DNA from: Thermoanaerobacterales bacterium 50_218
Lineage (GTDB): Bacteria; Bacillota; DSM-12270; Thermacetogeniales; Thermacetogeniaceae
DNA: 64,000 nt
Assembly (NCBI GenBank): GCA_001508855.1
Contig: LGFL01000004.1
Coordinates: 1 to 64,000 of the forward strand
Direction: 5' to 3'
This document shows, piece after piece, positions 23,577 through 32,540 of the stretch (the stretch's first letter is position 1; every line of letters begins with the position of its first letter). The notes under the pieces were generated by a model, which was given only the letters and a program-made list of their open reading frames with translations, was not told the DNA's origin and did no database searches. The translations under genes and the position numbers were made by a program.

Positions 23577-24809
23577 GTGAATTCGAATTTACGCGCCAAG
23601 ACCCTCGAACTTCACAGGATCAATCAGGGGAAAGTGGCAATCAAGAGCAAGGTCGAGGTTCGCACCCAGGAAGACCTGAGCATGGTGTATACCCCAGGTG
23701 TGGCTGAGCCTTGCAGGGAGATCTCCAAGAATCCAGGTCTGGTGTGGGAGTATACCGCTCGCGGGAAGATGATCGCCGTGGTTACAGATGGAAGTGCGGT
23801 GCTCGGCCTGGGTAACATTGGGCCAGAGGCTGCTTTGCCTGTGATGGAAGGGAAGTGCGTGCTTTTCAAGGTCTATGGAGGGGTTGACGCTTTTCCTCTT
23901 TGCCTGGCAACGCAAGAAGTGACCAAAGTGGTGGAGGTAGTAAAGCTTATTTCCCCTACGATCGGTGGCGTCAACCTCGAGGATATTTCTGCACCCCGCT
24001 GCTTCGAGATCGAGAAGAGGCTGAAGGAGGAAACAGATATACCCATTTTTCATGATGACCAGCACGGAACCGCGATTGTCGTCGCAGCAGGTCTGATTAA
24101 TGCCCTGAAATTAGTTGGTAAAAGCGTCGAAGACGTGAAGGTTACCATCAATGGGGCCGGTGCTGCCGGAACTGCGGTGGCGAAGTTCCTTTCCGGGTTA
24201 GGTGTGGGTGAAATAATTGTTTGTGACCGCAAAGGCGCCATTTACCAAGGCAGGAAAGAGAACATGGATTGCTATAAAGAAGAACTGGCACTGTTTACTA
24301 ACAGGGAAGGGGTAAAGACACTCCAAGATGCTTTAAAAGGGTCTGATGTTTTTATAGGTCTTTCTGTCGGTGGTGTCCTTACAGCCGAAATGGTGAAAAC
24401 TATGGCCAAAGACCCGATCATCTTCGCTCTTGCAAACCCCGAGCCTGAAATTTACCCTGAAGAGGCAAGACAAGGTGGAGCCTATGTAGTCGCCACTGGA
24501 AGGTCTGATTTTCCGAATCAGATTAATAATCTTCTGGCCTTTCCAGGAGTGCTCAAAGGAGCGCTTGAAGTGAGAGCCCGGGATATCAATATGGCTATGA
24601 AGATCGCCGCTGCTCAAGCAATTGCAAGCCTCGTAGAGGAAGACGAATTGGATGTAGGTTATATCATTCCCAGTGCCTTAGACCGACGAGTGGCACCAAG
24701 TGTAGCTGCCGCTGTGGCTGGTGCTGCAATCGAAAGCGGTGTGGCCCGGATCCGGAAAGACCCCAGTGATGTCGCTGCTGCAGTAAAGAGGGATACAGGC
24801 CAAAGTTAG
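23577..24809 (+). CDS. Malic enzyme (oxaloacetate-decarboxylating)
   Basis: A 410-residue short-form malic enzyme that converts malate to pyruvate and CO2 with NAD(P). Seen: [10 protein letters not shown] near residue 37, [26 protein letters not shown], the catalytic Lys segment, [16 protein letters not shown] for the metal site, and [14 protein letters not shown] for the nucleotide fold. GTG start behind AAAGGAG. It stands alone; the next gene is convergent and only 8 bases away. An inverted repeat TTCTGC/GCAGAA (23482-23506) lies upstream but has no assigned regulator. Confidence 0.93.
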   Translation: MNSNLRAKTLELHRINQGKVAIKSKVEVRTQEDLSMVYTPGVAEPCREISKNPGLVWEYTARGKMIAVVTDGSAVLGLGNIGPEAALPVMEGKCVLFKVYGGVDAFPLCLATQEVTKVVEVVKLISPTIGGVNLEDISAPRCFEIEKRLKEETDIPIFHDDQHGTAIVVAAGLINALKLVGKSVEDVKVTINGAGAAGTAVAKFLSGLGVGEIIVCDRKGAIYQGRKENMDCYKEELALFTNREGVKTLQDALKGSDVFIGLSVGGVLTAEMVKTMAKDPIIFALANPEPEIYPEEARQGGAYVVATGRSDFPNQINNLLAFPGVLKGALEVRARDINMAMKIAAAQAIASLVEEDELDVGYIIPSALDRRVAPSVAAAVAGAAIESGVARIRKDPSDVAAAVKRDTGQS

Positions 24810-24817
24810 TCATTTCC

Positions 24818-25180
24818 TCATCCCTTTTTGATGCGGGAGTCAGTCTGGGAACGAAAGTTTCGGGCGGCTTCCGAGGGAAGGTTGCTGAGGATCTCGTGAA
24901 CCCACTGCGTCCCCATTCCGGCGAAAAGGCCGGCGAGGAGTTTGCCAAGCCATGCTGCTCCCGGTGTTTGGATGATTTCGAAGAAATTGATGTTCATTTC
25001 GAAGGCCAGGATGATCCCTACGATAAGACCTAAACCCTGCCAGAGGACGCGTTTGGAAGTCCCTGCCCAGTCCTTGAGGAAGGGACTGACCAGGTATTTG
25101 CTGATTTCCACGAGGCGCTCTGCCAGTAAAGCGATCACCAGAAGTGAACCTACCGATTCCTTCATTACCAGACGCCGCAA
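24818..25180 (-). CDS. Small two-span membrane protein, function unknown
   Basis: About 120 residues with two to three hydrophobic segments (roughly 10-25, 50-65 and 75-95) and a GLFAGMGTQWVHEILSNLP segment. It reads like small holin-like or uncharacterised membrane proteins of Clostridia. The start is uncertain: TTG at 25180 lies inside a GCCGCAA/TTGCGGC hairpin (25174-25190), while ATG at 25165 has no clear ribosome site. It is convergent with malic enzyme and leads away from the phosphatase gene. Confidence 0.6.
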   Translation of the reverse strand: MRRLVMKESVGSLLVIALLAERLVEISKYLVSPFLKDWAGTSKRVLWQGLGLIVGIILAFEMNINFFEIIQTPGAAWLGKLLAGLFAGMGTQWVHEILSNLPSEAARNFRSQTDSRIKKG

Positions 25181-25328
25181 GGCTTGCGGCTTTTCCCTCC
25201 CTTCGAAGTTTTCTAATGATATTTTTATGCAAATGGCCTTTTTTTCTTGCAGTTTTCCCGTGTTTAAGAGCTTTTTAGAAGGATTTACCAGAAGATAAAG
25301 AGAATAAATTCTTCAAGGGGGAGATTTA

Positions 25329-25967
25329 ATGAGGTTATTTCTGGTCAGGCATGGGGAAACAGGTTGGAACCATCAAGAGATCTTTCGGGGGCACGCGGAT
25401 ATCCCGCTGAACGAAAACGGTGTTGAGCAAGCTCGGAAGACTGCTGCTGCTCTTCGGCCACTGCGAATTGCTGCTGTTTACTCCAGTCCCTTAGGAAGGG
25501 CCATAGAGACCGCCCGCCTCATAGCTGAGCCTCATGGCCTTGAGGTGGTTGTTGAAGAGGGATTTATCGACCTTAACTACGGAGTTTGGCAGGGACGCTC
25601 TCACGAAGAGGTCAAGAAAAAGTATCCTGAACTTTATCACCTCTGGTTGACTGCTCCTCATAAGGTTCGCTTTGAGCAAGGGGAAGCTCTTTCTGATGTC
25701 CGCGCCCGCGCCCTCACTGCCCTTGAGAAGGTCCTTGCTAACCACAAGGGTGAGAATGTTGTTGTGGTAACCCATCGCGTCGTTTGTAAGGTCGTCTTGT
25801 GCGCCCTTCTCGGCCTTGATGAGTCTCACTTCTGGAGAATCAAGCAGGACACCTGTGCGATCAATGTCCTCGAGTATTCGGATGACCACGGGTACATTGT
25901 TTCCAGGCTTAATGACACCTGTCACCTGAGGCCGTTGACTGAGGCGATGAAAACCGTAGATTTTTAA
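25329..25967 (+). CDS. Histidine phosphatase family protein (phosphoglycerate mutase-like)
   Basis: A 212-residue protein of the histidine phosphatase superfamily. RHGETGWN near the start gives the phospho-acceptor His. YSSPLGRAIETA and the acidic IDLNYGVWQGRSHEEV follow, and VVTHRVV supplies the second catalytic His. The FRGHADIPLNENG segment is typical of GpmB/CobC/PhoE-like enzymes. Substrate not predictable; candidates are cobalamin intermediates, small sugar phosphates or acid phosphatase activity. GGGGGAG ribosome site before the ATG. Confidence 0.88.
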   Translation: MRLFLVRHGETGWNHQEIFRGHADIPLNENGVEQARKTAAALRPLRIAAVYSSPLGRAIETARLIAEPHGLEVVVEEGFIDLNYGVWQGRSHEEVKKKYPELYHLWLTAPHKVRFEQGEALSDVRARALTALEKVLANHKGENVVVVTHRVVCKVVLCALLGLDESHFWRIKQDTCAINVLEYSDDHGYIVSRLNDTCHLRPLTEAMKTVDF

Positions 25968-26071
25968 GAAGGATGCGTAATTCTTTGATAATTTGCGGAG
26001 AAGCGAGTATAAAAGGAAATAATGGGAAAAATAGATTTAAAAGCGGGTTCGGCGAACATAGACTTTTTCGT

Positions 26072-26097
26072 TATAATAAAAGTCAAGGAAAGTCAAA
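26072..26097 (+). promoter_or_regulatory. CtsR operator and -10 region of the clpC operon
   Basis: TATAAT (26072-26077) is followed by AGTCAAG-GAA-AGTCAAA (26081-26097), which fits the CtsR heptad repeat RGTCAAA-NAN-RGTCAAA with one mismatch. The box lies between the -10 and the ctsR start, so CtsR would repress its own operon. A -35 is weak. Confidence 0.8.
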
Positions 26098-26103
26098 AGG
26101 TGA

Positions 26104-26607
26104 ATGATGATGATCAGGAGTTTGGTGGAAGAAATCGAGAATTACCTTAAAGAATTGTTAGCACAAAGCCCTCATGGTTGGATTGAAGTTCAGAGAAAGG
26201 ATCTTGCTGAGAAGTTTGCTTGTGTTCCTTCCCAGATCACCTATGTGCTTAATACCAGGTTTAACCTGAAATGCGGCTACTTTGTCGAGAGCAGGAGAGG
26301 TGGCCGGGGTTATATCAGGATCTGGAAGATCGACTCCTGTTTTAGGGGACTGTTTCCCGAAGACGCTATTCCTGGAGATTACCTCGGTTTGCTGCATACC
26401 CTGGTACAAAAGGGGTTTTTAACGGAGAGAGAAGCGTTTCTTCTCAATCTGGTCTTCCGGGTTATTGAGTCGAAGGTTCACGGTGAGTTTGGGTCGTTCT
26501 TGAATCGCCAGATTTTCAGGGAAGTTCTCACCTCACTTGGCTTTTTGAGGAACCTTGAGGAAGGAACGACAGGTTCGCAAGCTCGACTTCCGGATCGAAA
26601 GGGGTGA
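26104..26607 (+). CDS. ctsR: Class III stress gene repressor CtsR
   Basis: A 167-residue CtsR. The N-terminal winged helix has LVEEIENYLKELL, RKDLAEKFACVPSQITYVLNTRF, and the glycine-rich wing ESRRGGRGYIRI, the part that reads the operator and senses heat in Firmicutes. The C-terminal dimer domain follows. Three ATG codons in a row leave the exact start open. A CtsR box lies just upstream, and mcsA, mcsB and clpC follow, so this is the standard self-regulated operon. Confidence 0.95.
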   Translation: MMMIRSLVEEIENYLKELLAQSPHGWIEVQRKDLAEKFACVPSQITYVLNTRFNLKCGYFVESRRGGRGYIRIWKIDSCFRGLFPEDAIPGDYLGLLHTLVQKGFLTEREAFLLNLVFRVIESKVHGEFGSFLNRQIFREVLTSLGFLRNLEEGTTGSQARLPDRKG

Positions 26608-26609
26608 AA

Positions 26610-27116
26610 ATGGTGTATTACTGTGATGAGTGCAAGAAGCGCCCGGCGACTGTGCATATTACCAAGATCCACAACAATAAAAAAACAGAACTCCATCTTT
26701 GTGAGGAATGTGCCCGCAAACACCAGGAAATCCCCTTCAGCTTCGAACCCAATTTCTCGATCCACAAGTTTTTGTCTGGTCTTCTCGAGGGAACACCTCT
26801 CGAGGTGCCAACACTTCCCAGCATCCAGTGTCCTAACTGCCGGCTTACCTACGAGCAGTTCAGCCAGATTGGCCGTTTCGGCTGTAGCCAGTGTTATCAC
26901 ACCTTTGGGGAGAGACTCGACCCCCTTCTGAGGAAAATCCAGGGCAATAGTCGGCACACAGGAAAGGTTCCCAGGCGTGCTGGTGGCAATATGTGGATTA
27001 AAAGAGAGGTCGAGCGTCTCCGAGCTGAGCTCCAGGCTGCAGTCCGCGAAGAAGCTTACGAAAAAGCGGCGGAAATCAGGGACCGGATCCGCGAACTGGA
27101 GCAAAGGCTCAAGTAA
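26610..27116 (+). CDS. mcsA: McsA, activator of protein arginine kinase
   Basis: A 168-residue McsA. Two zinc-binding cysteine regions are seen: CDECKKRPAT with a later LCEECA, and CPNCRLTY with GCSQCY. A C-terminal UVR helix pair (LQAAVREEAYEKAAEIRDRI) follows and is the ClpC/McsB contact. ATG at 26610 is preferred because AAAGG lies 7 bases upstream; GTG at 26604 would overlap the ctsR stop. It binds McsB and modulates both CtsR and ClpC. Confidence 0.94.
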   Translation: MVYYCDECKKRPATVHITKIHNNKKTELHLCEECARKHQEIPFSFEPNFSIHKFLSGLLEGTPLEVPTLPSIQCPNCRLTYEQFSQIGRFGCSQCYHTFGERLDPLLRKIQGNSRHTGKVPRRAGGNMWIKREVERLRAELQAAVREEAYEKAAEIRDRIRELEQRLK

Positions 27117-27141
27117 GTTTAAGCACAAGGAGAGATCTGCG

Positions 27142-28218
27142 GTGTCCATAAAGGATGCTCTGAATAATGCTTACACCAAGTGGATGGAAGGCAGCGGGCC
27201 TTATGCCAGCATTGTCATCAGCAGCAGGGTGCGGTTGGCGCGCAACTTGGTGGAGTTCCCTTTTCCCCATCAGGCTTCTGAAGAAACCGGGAGAAAGGTC
27301 ATTCAGTTGGTCGAGGGGGTGCTCAGTGACCCCCAAGTCAGGAAGAGGCTTGGTGTTTTCGATTTCGTGACCATGGGGGAACTCTCACCACTTGAGAGAC
27401 AAGTTCTTGTTGAAAAACACCTCATCAGCCCGCAGCACGCTCAGGAAAACGGCTATAACCGCGGCCTTGCTTTAAGGGACGATGAAGCTGTGAGCATCAT
27501 GGTCAATGAGGAGGACCATCTGCGGATCCAGGTGCTTTTTCCAGGGCTGCAACTGGAAGCTGCTTGGGAAGTGGCCAGTCAGGTTGACGATGTTCTGGAA
27601 GAAAGGCTTGACTATGCCTTTGAGGAAAAATACGGGTATCTCACTTGTTGTCCCACTAATGTGGGCACTGGGCTGCGAGCCTCGGTGATGATGCATCTTC
27701 CTGCCCTCAAGATGACGCAGCAACTGAACCAGGTTTTTACTACTCTTTCCAAGCTGGGGATGGTTGTCCGGGGGCTTTACGGAGAAGGCACCGAGGCTAA
27801 GGGCAATCTCTTTCAGATTTCCAACCAGATCACCCTGGGACCAAGTGAAGAAGAGATCATCAGCAACCTTGTTGCCGTGAGCCGTCAGGTGATCGAACAG
27901 GAGAAGCTTGCCCGTGAAAGCCTCCGCAAAGAAGCCCTCGTCCAGATCGAGGATCGCGTCTACCGTTCTTACGGTATCCTTGCCAATGCTTACATCATCA
28001 GTTCCGAAGAGGCAATGGACCATCTTTCTAATCTGCGTCTTGGCATCGATATGGGGATCTTAAGGGGGATCGATAACAGGACCCTCAATGAGTTGCTGGT
28101 AAAGATCAGACCTGCCTTCATTCAGAAGATAGCGGGGCGGGAAATGGATGCCTTCAACCGCGACCTTAAAAGAGCAGCTATCATTCGTGAGGTTTTGCAA
28201 AACTACAAGGTTTGGTGA
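27142..28218 (+). CDS. mcsB: Protein arginine kinase McsB
   Basis: A 358-residue guanido-phosphotransferase-family kinase that marks proteins with phosphoarginine for ClpCP. Seen: SSRVRLARNL near residue 25, a NEEDHLRIQ segment, CPTNVGTGLRAS with the conserved Cys, and the acidic GEGTEAKGNLFQISNQ segment. The C-terminal arginine-binding allosteric part is present. GTG at 27142 is chosen because AAGGAGAG lies 7 bases upstream; the frame stays open further upstream through mcsA but without a start site. Confidence 0.95.
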   Translation: MSIKDALNNAYTKWMEGSGPYASIVISSRVRLARNLVEFPFPHQASEETGRKVIQLVEGVLSDPQVRKRLGVFDFVTMGELSPLERQVLVEKHLISPQHAQENGYNRGLALRDDEAVSIMVNEEDHLRIQVLFPGLQLEAAWEVASQVDDVLEERLDYAFEEKYGYLTCCPTNVGTGLRASVMMHLPALKMTQQLNQVFTTLSKLGMVVRGLYGEGTEAKGNLFQISNQITLGPSEEEIISNLVAVSRQVIEQEKLARESLRKEALVQIEDRVYRSYGILANAYIISSEEAMDHLSNLRLGIDMGILRGIDNRTLNELLVKIRPAFIQKIAGREMDAFNRDLKRAAIIREVLQNYKVW

Positions 28219-28246
28219 AAAAAACTAAGTGAGGAGGTGTTTTCCC

Positions 28247-30706
28247 TTGTTCGGAAGGTTTACAGAAAGAGCGCAAAAGGTGCTGCTGCTGGCTCAGGAG
28301 GAGGCCCGAAGGTTGGGTCATCCTGCAGTGGGAACTGAACACCTGCTTTTGGGCCTCTTGCGGGAAGGAGAAGGAATTGCCGCCAAGGCCCTCCAGAGCC
28401 TTGGTGTTGACCTTCAAAAGGTGAGAAGGGAAGTTGAAAAGATCGTTGTTCCCGGTGAGATCCGTCCTGGGGAAGAAATTGGTCTTACCCCACGTGCTAA
28501 AAAAGTGCTGGAATTGGCTTATGAAGAAGGAAGAAGACAGGGAGTAAGCTATGTCGGCACAGAACACATTCTGCTTGGGTTGATCAGGGAAGGAGAAGGT
28601 GTGGCTGCACGCGTCCTCATCAACCAGGGCCTTAGCCTTGACAAAGTGAGGAGACAAGTTTTGATGCTTCTTGGTGGTATGGGGGGAGTTTCCCACGGCC
28701 ATCCTCATTCGGGAATGGCCAAAAGCCGCAGCCAGACTCCGATCCTTGACGAGCTTGGCCGCGACCTGACGATGTTGGCTCGCGAAGGCAAGCTCGATCC
28801 GGTGATCGGGCGTGACAAGGAGATCGAGCGGGTGATCCAGATCTTGTGCCGGCGCACGAAGAACAACCCCTGCCTGATTGGAGAACCTGGTGTCGGCAAG
28901 ACTGCGATTGCCGAGGGCCTCGCCCAGCGGATCGTTGAGGGAAAAGTCCCGGAGATCTTGGCAGACAAGAGATTGGTCACACTTGACATGTCTGCTGTGG
29001 TTGCTGGGACGAAGTACCGGGGAGAATTTGAAGAAAGGCTGAAAAAGGTCGTTGAAGAGATCCGCAATGCTGGGAACATCATCCTCTTCATTGACGAAGT
29101 GCATACCCTCGTTGGTGCCGGGGCTGCTGAGGGGGCGATTGATGCTTCCAATATCCTCAAGCCCGCCCTCGCCCGCGGTGAGCTCCAGTGCATTGGGGCG
29201 ACAACCCTTGATGAGTACAGGAAACACATCGAAAAAGATGCTGCCCTTGAGCGCAGGTTCCAGCCAGTTCTCATCGGTGAGCCCACAGTTGAGGAGACGA
29301 TCGAGATTTTAAAGGGCTTACGTGACCGCTACGAGGCTCATCACAAGGTAAAGATCACTGATGGTGCTCTGAGGGCTGCGGCCAGACTGGCTGACCGCTA
29401 CATTACTGACCGCTTTTTGCCGGACAAGGCGATTGACCTAATGGATGAGGCTGCTTCCCGCGTCCGCCTCCGGGCTTACACAGCACCACCTGATGTCAAG
29501 GAACTGGAAGAAAAGTTGGAGAGGATCCAGAAAGAAAAAGAGGCTGCTGTGGTCAGTCAGGAGTTTGAAAAAGCGGCAGCACTGCGTGACCAGGAGCAGC
29601 AACTGCGGGCAGAACTGGAGAGACTCAGGAGCAAGTGGGAGCAGAGGAAGGAAATCGACCAATCAATCGTCACTGAGGACGATATCGCCGAAATCGTTTC
29701 CAGTTGGACTGGGATTCCGGTGAGCAAGCTGAAGGAGGGAGAAACCGAGCGCCTCTTGAAGCTGGAGGAGGTTCTCCACCACCGGGTAGTCGGCCAGGAT
29801 GAAGCTGTGAAAGCGGTGGCCAGGGCGATCCGAAGAGCACGTGCGGGTCTCAAAGATCCCAAGCGGCCGATTGGTTCCTTTATTTTCCTGGGCCCCACGG
29901 GAGTCGGAAAAACCGAACTGGCGCGAGCATTGGCCGAGGCCCTTTTCGGTGACGAAGATGCGATGATCAGGTTTGATATGTCCGAGTACATGGAGAAGCA
30001 CACGGTTTCCCGGCTTTTGGGTGCACCTCCTGGGTATGTTGGGTATGAAGAGGCCGGCCAGTTGACCGAGGCCGTGCGCCGCAGACCGTATTCGGTGCTC
30101 CTCTTCGATGAGATCGAGAAGGCACATCCCGATGTTTTCCACGTTCTCCTTCAGGTAATGGAGGATGGGCGCCTCACAGATGCCAAGGGTCGCACTGTTG
30201 ACTTCAGGAATACCGTAATCATCATGACCTCGAACGTTGGTGCCCAGCATCTGAGAAGAGAGACCAGGATGGGATTTAAGCCGGGAACTGGAGATGCAGA
30301 AGAAAACTACAAAGCAATAAAAGACCGGGTGATGGAGGAGTTGCGCCGCACCTTCAGACCTGAGTTCCTCAACAGAGTAGACGAGATCATCGTTTTCCAC
30401 CCCTTGACCGAAGAGCACTTGATGCAGATTGTGGAATTGATGCTGCGTAATGTCGGCAGGAGGATCGCTGAACAGGGGATTTACCTGGAGTTTACCGAAG
30501 CAGCCAAGAAACTGCTGGTCAAGAAGGGCTATGATCCTCTCTACGGTGCCCGACCATTGAGACGGGTGATTCAGCGGCTTGTCGAGGACCGGCTTTCCGA
30601 AGAAATCCTCGAGGGTAATTTCAAGACAGGTGACGAAATTGTCGTTGATGCCAAAGACGAAGAACTGGTGTTCAACCTCAAGAAGGCCACTGCTTCACCA
30701 GCCTAA
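28247..30706 (+). CDS. clpC: ATP-dependent Clp protease ATPase subunit ClpC
   Basis: An 819-residue ClpC. Order of domains: double Clp-N repeat (1-145), AAA+ 1 with Walker A GEPGVGKT (about 215), a middle UVR segment with [13 protein letters not shown] (about 430-460), AAA+ 2 with GPTGVGKT (about 555), and the Clp C-terminal domain. The TTG start at 28247 sits 9 bases behind GAGGAGG; a GTG at 28229 would use no site. ClpC unfolds arginine-phosphorylated and adaptor-bound clients for ClpP. Last gene of the CtsR operon. Confidence 0.97.
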   Translation: MFGRFTERAQKVLLLAQEEARRLGHPAVGTEHLLLGLLREGEGIAAKALQSLGVDLQKVRREVEKIVVPGEIRPGEEIGLTPRAKKVLELAYEEGRRQGVSYVGTEHILLGLIREGEGVAARVLINQGLSLDKVRRQVLMLLGGMGGVSHGHPHSGMAKSRSQTPILDELGRDLTMLAREGKLDPVIGRDKEIERVIQILCRRTKNNPCLIGEPGVGKTAIAEGLAQRIVEGKVPEILADKRLVTLDMSAVVAGTKYRGEFEERLKKVVEEIRNAGNIILFIDEVHTLVGAGAAEGAIDASNILKPALARGELQCIGATTLDEYRKHIEKDAALERRFQPVLIGEPTVEETIEILKGLRDRYEAHHKVKITDGALRAAARLADRYITDRFLPDKAIDLMDEAASRVRLRAYTAPPDVKELEEKLERIQKEKEAAVVSQEFEKAAALRDQEQQLRAELERLRSKWEQRKEIDQSIVTEDDIAEIVSSWTGIPVSKLKEGETERLLKLEEVLHHRVVGQDEAVKAVARAIRRARAGLKDPKRPIGSFIFLGPTGVGKTELARALAEALFGDEDAMIRFDMSEYMEKHTVSRLLGAPPGYVGYEEAGQLTEAVRRRPYSVLLFDEIEKAHPDVFHVLLQVMEDGRLTDAKGRTVDFRNTVIIMTSNVGAQHLRRETRMGFKPGTGDAEENYKAIKDRVMEELRRTFRPEFLNRVDEIIVFHPLTEEHLMQIVELMLRNVGRRIAEQGIYLEFTEAAKKLLVKKGYDPLYGARPLRRVIQRLVEDRLSEEILEGNFKTGDEIVVDAKDEELVFNLKKATASPA

Positions 30707-30717
30707 TCCCGAGAAAA

Positions 30718-30815
30718 TGCTATAATGGCTTTGAGGAAGGTCTCTCCGAGAGTTGCTGGAGAGCGCGGTTATCAATCCGCTGGCCACCTTCTTACCAAGG
30801 TGGCCGCTTTGCTTT
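30718..30815 (+). ncRNA. Candidate short structured RNA or complex 3' end after clpC
   Basis: An extended -10 box TGCTATAAT (30718-30726) lies directly after the clpC stop. Then come three hairpins in a row: CTCTCC/GGAGAG (30742-30763), GCGG/CCGC (30765-30780) and a 9-bp stem GGCCACCTT/AAGGTGGCC (30782-30805) followed by GCTTTGCTTT. The last is a clear terminator for clpC. The preceding promoter-like element could instead start an RNA of about 80 bases. No -35 is evident and no RNA family is recognised. Confidence 0.4.
30782..30815 (+). terminator. Terminator of the ctsR-clpC operon
   Basis: A perfect 9-bp GC-rich stem GGCCACCTT/AAGGTGGCC with a 6-base loop, followed by a T-rich but interrupted tract. 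Confidence 0.75.
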
Positions 30816-31165
30816 ATGGGCTGGCTCGCGGTTACCCTTCCTCTCACACTAGACTTTTTAGTTGTAACTCTGCAAATTCAGTAGTTTGACTAAACAGCCG
30901 ATGTTGGAGAGGAAAACGCCGCATACATAGCCGAGAGTTGTGGTGAAGGTCACTGCTTCCCGGAAAACCTTCGCAGAGGCTCCCCGCGACGGGAACGGCA
31001 CCGCCGCGCCGCCGACCTTGTAGGACAGCGGCCCCATGCTTCGCAGGCTGAAGTAGTGGAAACTACTTTTACTTGACAGCATCCATACATGGGGCTGTGT
31101 TTTATTGTTGAGGGTAATAGTGATATAATAATAACTGGAAGTTGAAAGAAAGGCGGAAGTTTAAT
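30816..31165. other. Gap between clpC and radA
   Basis: About 350 bases without a convincing gene. A GC-rich patch (about 30960-31040) stands out from its surroundings. A hairpin AAGTAGT-GGAA-ACTACTT followed by TT (31051-31070) could be a weak plus-strand terminator. A probable radA promoter TTATTG-16-TATAAT (31102-31129) follows. A 74-codon minus-strand frame at 30858-31082 has no ribosome site and was not accepted. Confidence 0.5.
31102..31129 (+). promoter_or_regulatory. Probable radA promoter
   Basis: TTATTG (31102-31107) and a perfect TATAAT (31124-31129) with a 16-base spacer, 37 bases before the radA start. Confidence 0.55.
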
Positions 31166-32515
31166 TTGTCACGAGCGAGGGTAAAGTTCTTCTGCAGGGA
31201 GTGTGGTTACGAAACAGGGAAATGGTTCGGCAAATGTCCGAATTGCGGGACGTGGAACTCCATTCAAGAGGTTTCAACCACTCCTGAGAAAGATTTCCTC
31301 CCTTCTGTCAGTCCTCCTGAGCCTTTAGGACAACCGTCTGCTTCTAAAGTTAGCCGCTTTGATAGCCATTCCCCGGAATTCAACAGAGTCCTCGGAGGAG
31401 GAATTGTTCCCGGTTCAGTAATTCTTCTCGGTGGAGATCCAGGAATCGGAAAATCGACTTTTCTCCTTCAATCGGCTGCTTGGGTGGGGGAACACCACGG
31501 TGTTGTGTTATATGTCTCCGGGGAGGAATCAAGGCATCAAGTAGAGATTCGGGCAAAGCGCCTGGGGGTCTCCTCGACGAACCTGTTGTTTACCGCAGAG
31601 ACGAATCTTTTGGTGATCAAGCGCTACATCGAAGAACTGGAGCCTGTTCTGGTGGTTGTTGATTCCATCCAGACAGTCTATCATCCTGAACTTTCTCTTG
31701 TTCCCGGCAGTCTCGGCCAGTTGCGGGAGTGCACTGCGGAATTCGTCCGTCTTGCCAAAAACAAGGATTTTGCTTGCTTTCTTGTGGGGCACGTTACCAA
31801 GGAAGGAACACTCGCCGGACCAAGGGTCATCGAGCACATGGTTGATGTCGTCCTTTACTTTGAAGGGGAGCGACACCAGGACTTCCGAGTCCTCCGGGCG
31901 GTGAAAAACCGCTTTGGGGCAACAAACGAAGTGGCAGTCTTCACAATGGGTGAGTGTGGTCTTGAGGAGGTCGAAAACCCTTCAGCACTTTTTCTTGCCG
32001 AACGCAAGGAAGGTGTTCCTGGTTCGGTCGTTGTTGCGGCCATCGAAGGAACCAGGCCCTTTCTCGTGGAGATTCAGGCACTTGTCTGTCCTACTGCTTT
32101 CGGTTCCCCACGGCGGGCGACTACTGGTGTTGACTACAACCGCGTGGTGATGATCGCTGCTGTCCTGGAAAAAAGGGTGGGACTGCGTCTGGCAAACCAT
32201 GACATTTATGTTAATGTTGTTGGCGGTCTGCGTGTCAGTGAACCGGCTGCTGATCTCGGAATTGCCCTTGCTCTCGCTTCCAGTTTCCGCAATCTTCCAG
32301 TAACTCCTGGAACCGTGGTGCTAGGTGAAGTGGGTTTGACAGGTGAAGTCCGAGCTATTGGCCAGATGGAAGGCCGCCTCCGGGAAGCAATGCGTATGGG
32401 TTTTCAACGCTGTCTTGTTCCTGAAAGGAGCCTCGACCTCCAGTGCAGGTTTCCTGATGTGGAGTTGGTGGGGATAAGAATGGTTAAAGATGCTCTTGAA
32501 GCTGGCCTTGGCTGA
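31166..32515 (+). CDS. radA: DNA repair protein RadA
   Basis: A 449-residue RadA (Sms). The N-terminal zinc finger FFCRECGYE...GKCPNCGTW, Walker A GGDPGIGKST (about 90), the RadA-specific KNRFG (about 250), and a C-terminal Lon-protease-like domain with the GGLRVSEPAADLGIALAL segment are all present. It is a branch-migration helicase in recombination. TTG at 31166 is chosen since AAGGCGG lies about 9 bases upstream; an upstream TTG at 31142 has none. It precedes disA, the usual Firmicutes order. Confidence 0.95.
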   Translation: MSRARVKFFCRECGYETGKWFGKCPNCGTWNSIQEVSTTPEKDFLPSVSPPEPLGQPSASKVSRFDSHSPEFNRVLGGGIVPGSVILLGGDPGIGKSTFLLQSAAWVGEHHGVVLYVSGEESRHQVEIRAKRLGVSSTNLLFTAETNLLVIKRYIEELEPVLVVVDSIQTVYHPELSLVPGSLGQLRECTAEFVRLAKNKDFACFLVGHVTKEGTLAGPRVIEHMVDVVLYFEGERHQDFRVLRAVKNRFGATNEVAVFTMGECGLEEVENPSALFLAERKEGVPGSVVVAAIEGTRPFLVEIQALVCPTAFGSPRRATTGVDYNRVVMIAAVLEKRVGLRLANHDIYVNVVGGLRVSEPAADLGIALALASSFRNLPVTPGTVVLGEVGLTGEVRAIGQMEGRLREAMRMGFQRCLVPERSLDLQCRFPDVELVGIRMVKDALEAGLG

Positions 32516-32540
32516 GAAAACTGGTTTGGGAGGAAGTTCG

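Noticed and set aside
26478-27149. A 223-codon frame antisense to ctsR and mcsA
   Set aside because: Opposes two certain genes and has no supporting signal.
28181-29227. A 348-codon frame antisense to clpC
   Set aside because: It mirrors the conserved clpC reading frame and has no start signal; a codon-bias shadow.
30742-30815. T-box or tRNA-like element after clpC
   Set aside because: AAGGTGGCCGC only partly recalls the T-box core, and no cloverleaf with a conserved T-loop can be drawn.
30858-31082. A 74-codon minus-strand frame between clpC and radA with a hydrophobic C-terminal half
   Set aside because: No ribosome site, no recognised family, and it crosses a GC-rich patch unlike its surroundings. 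It may be a remnant, but I cannot support it as a gene.
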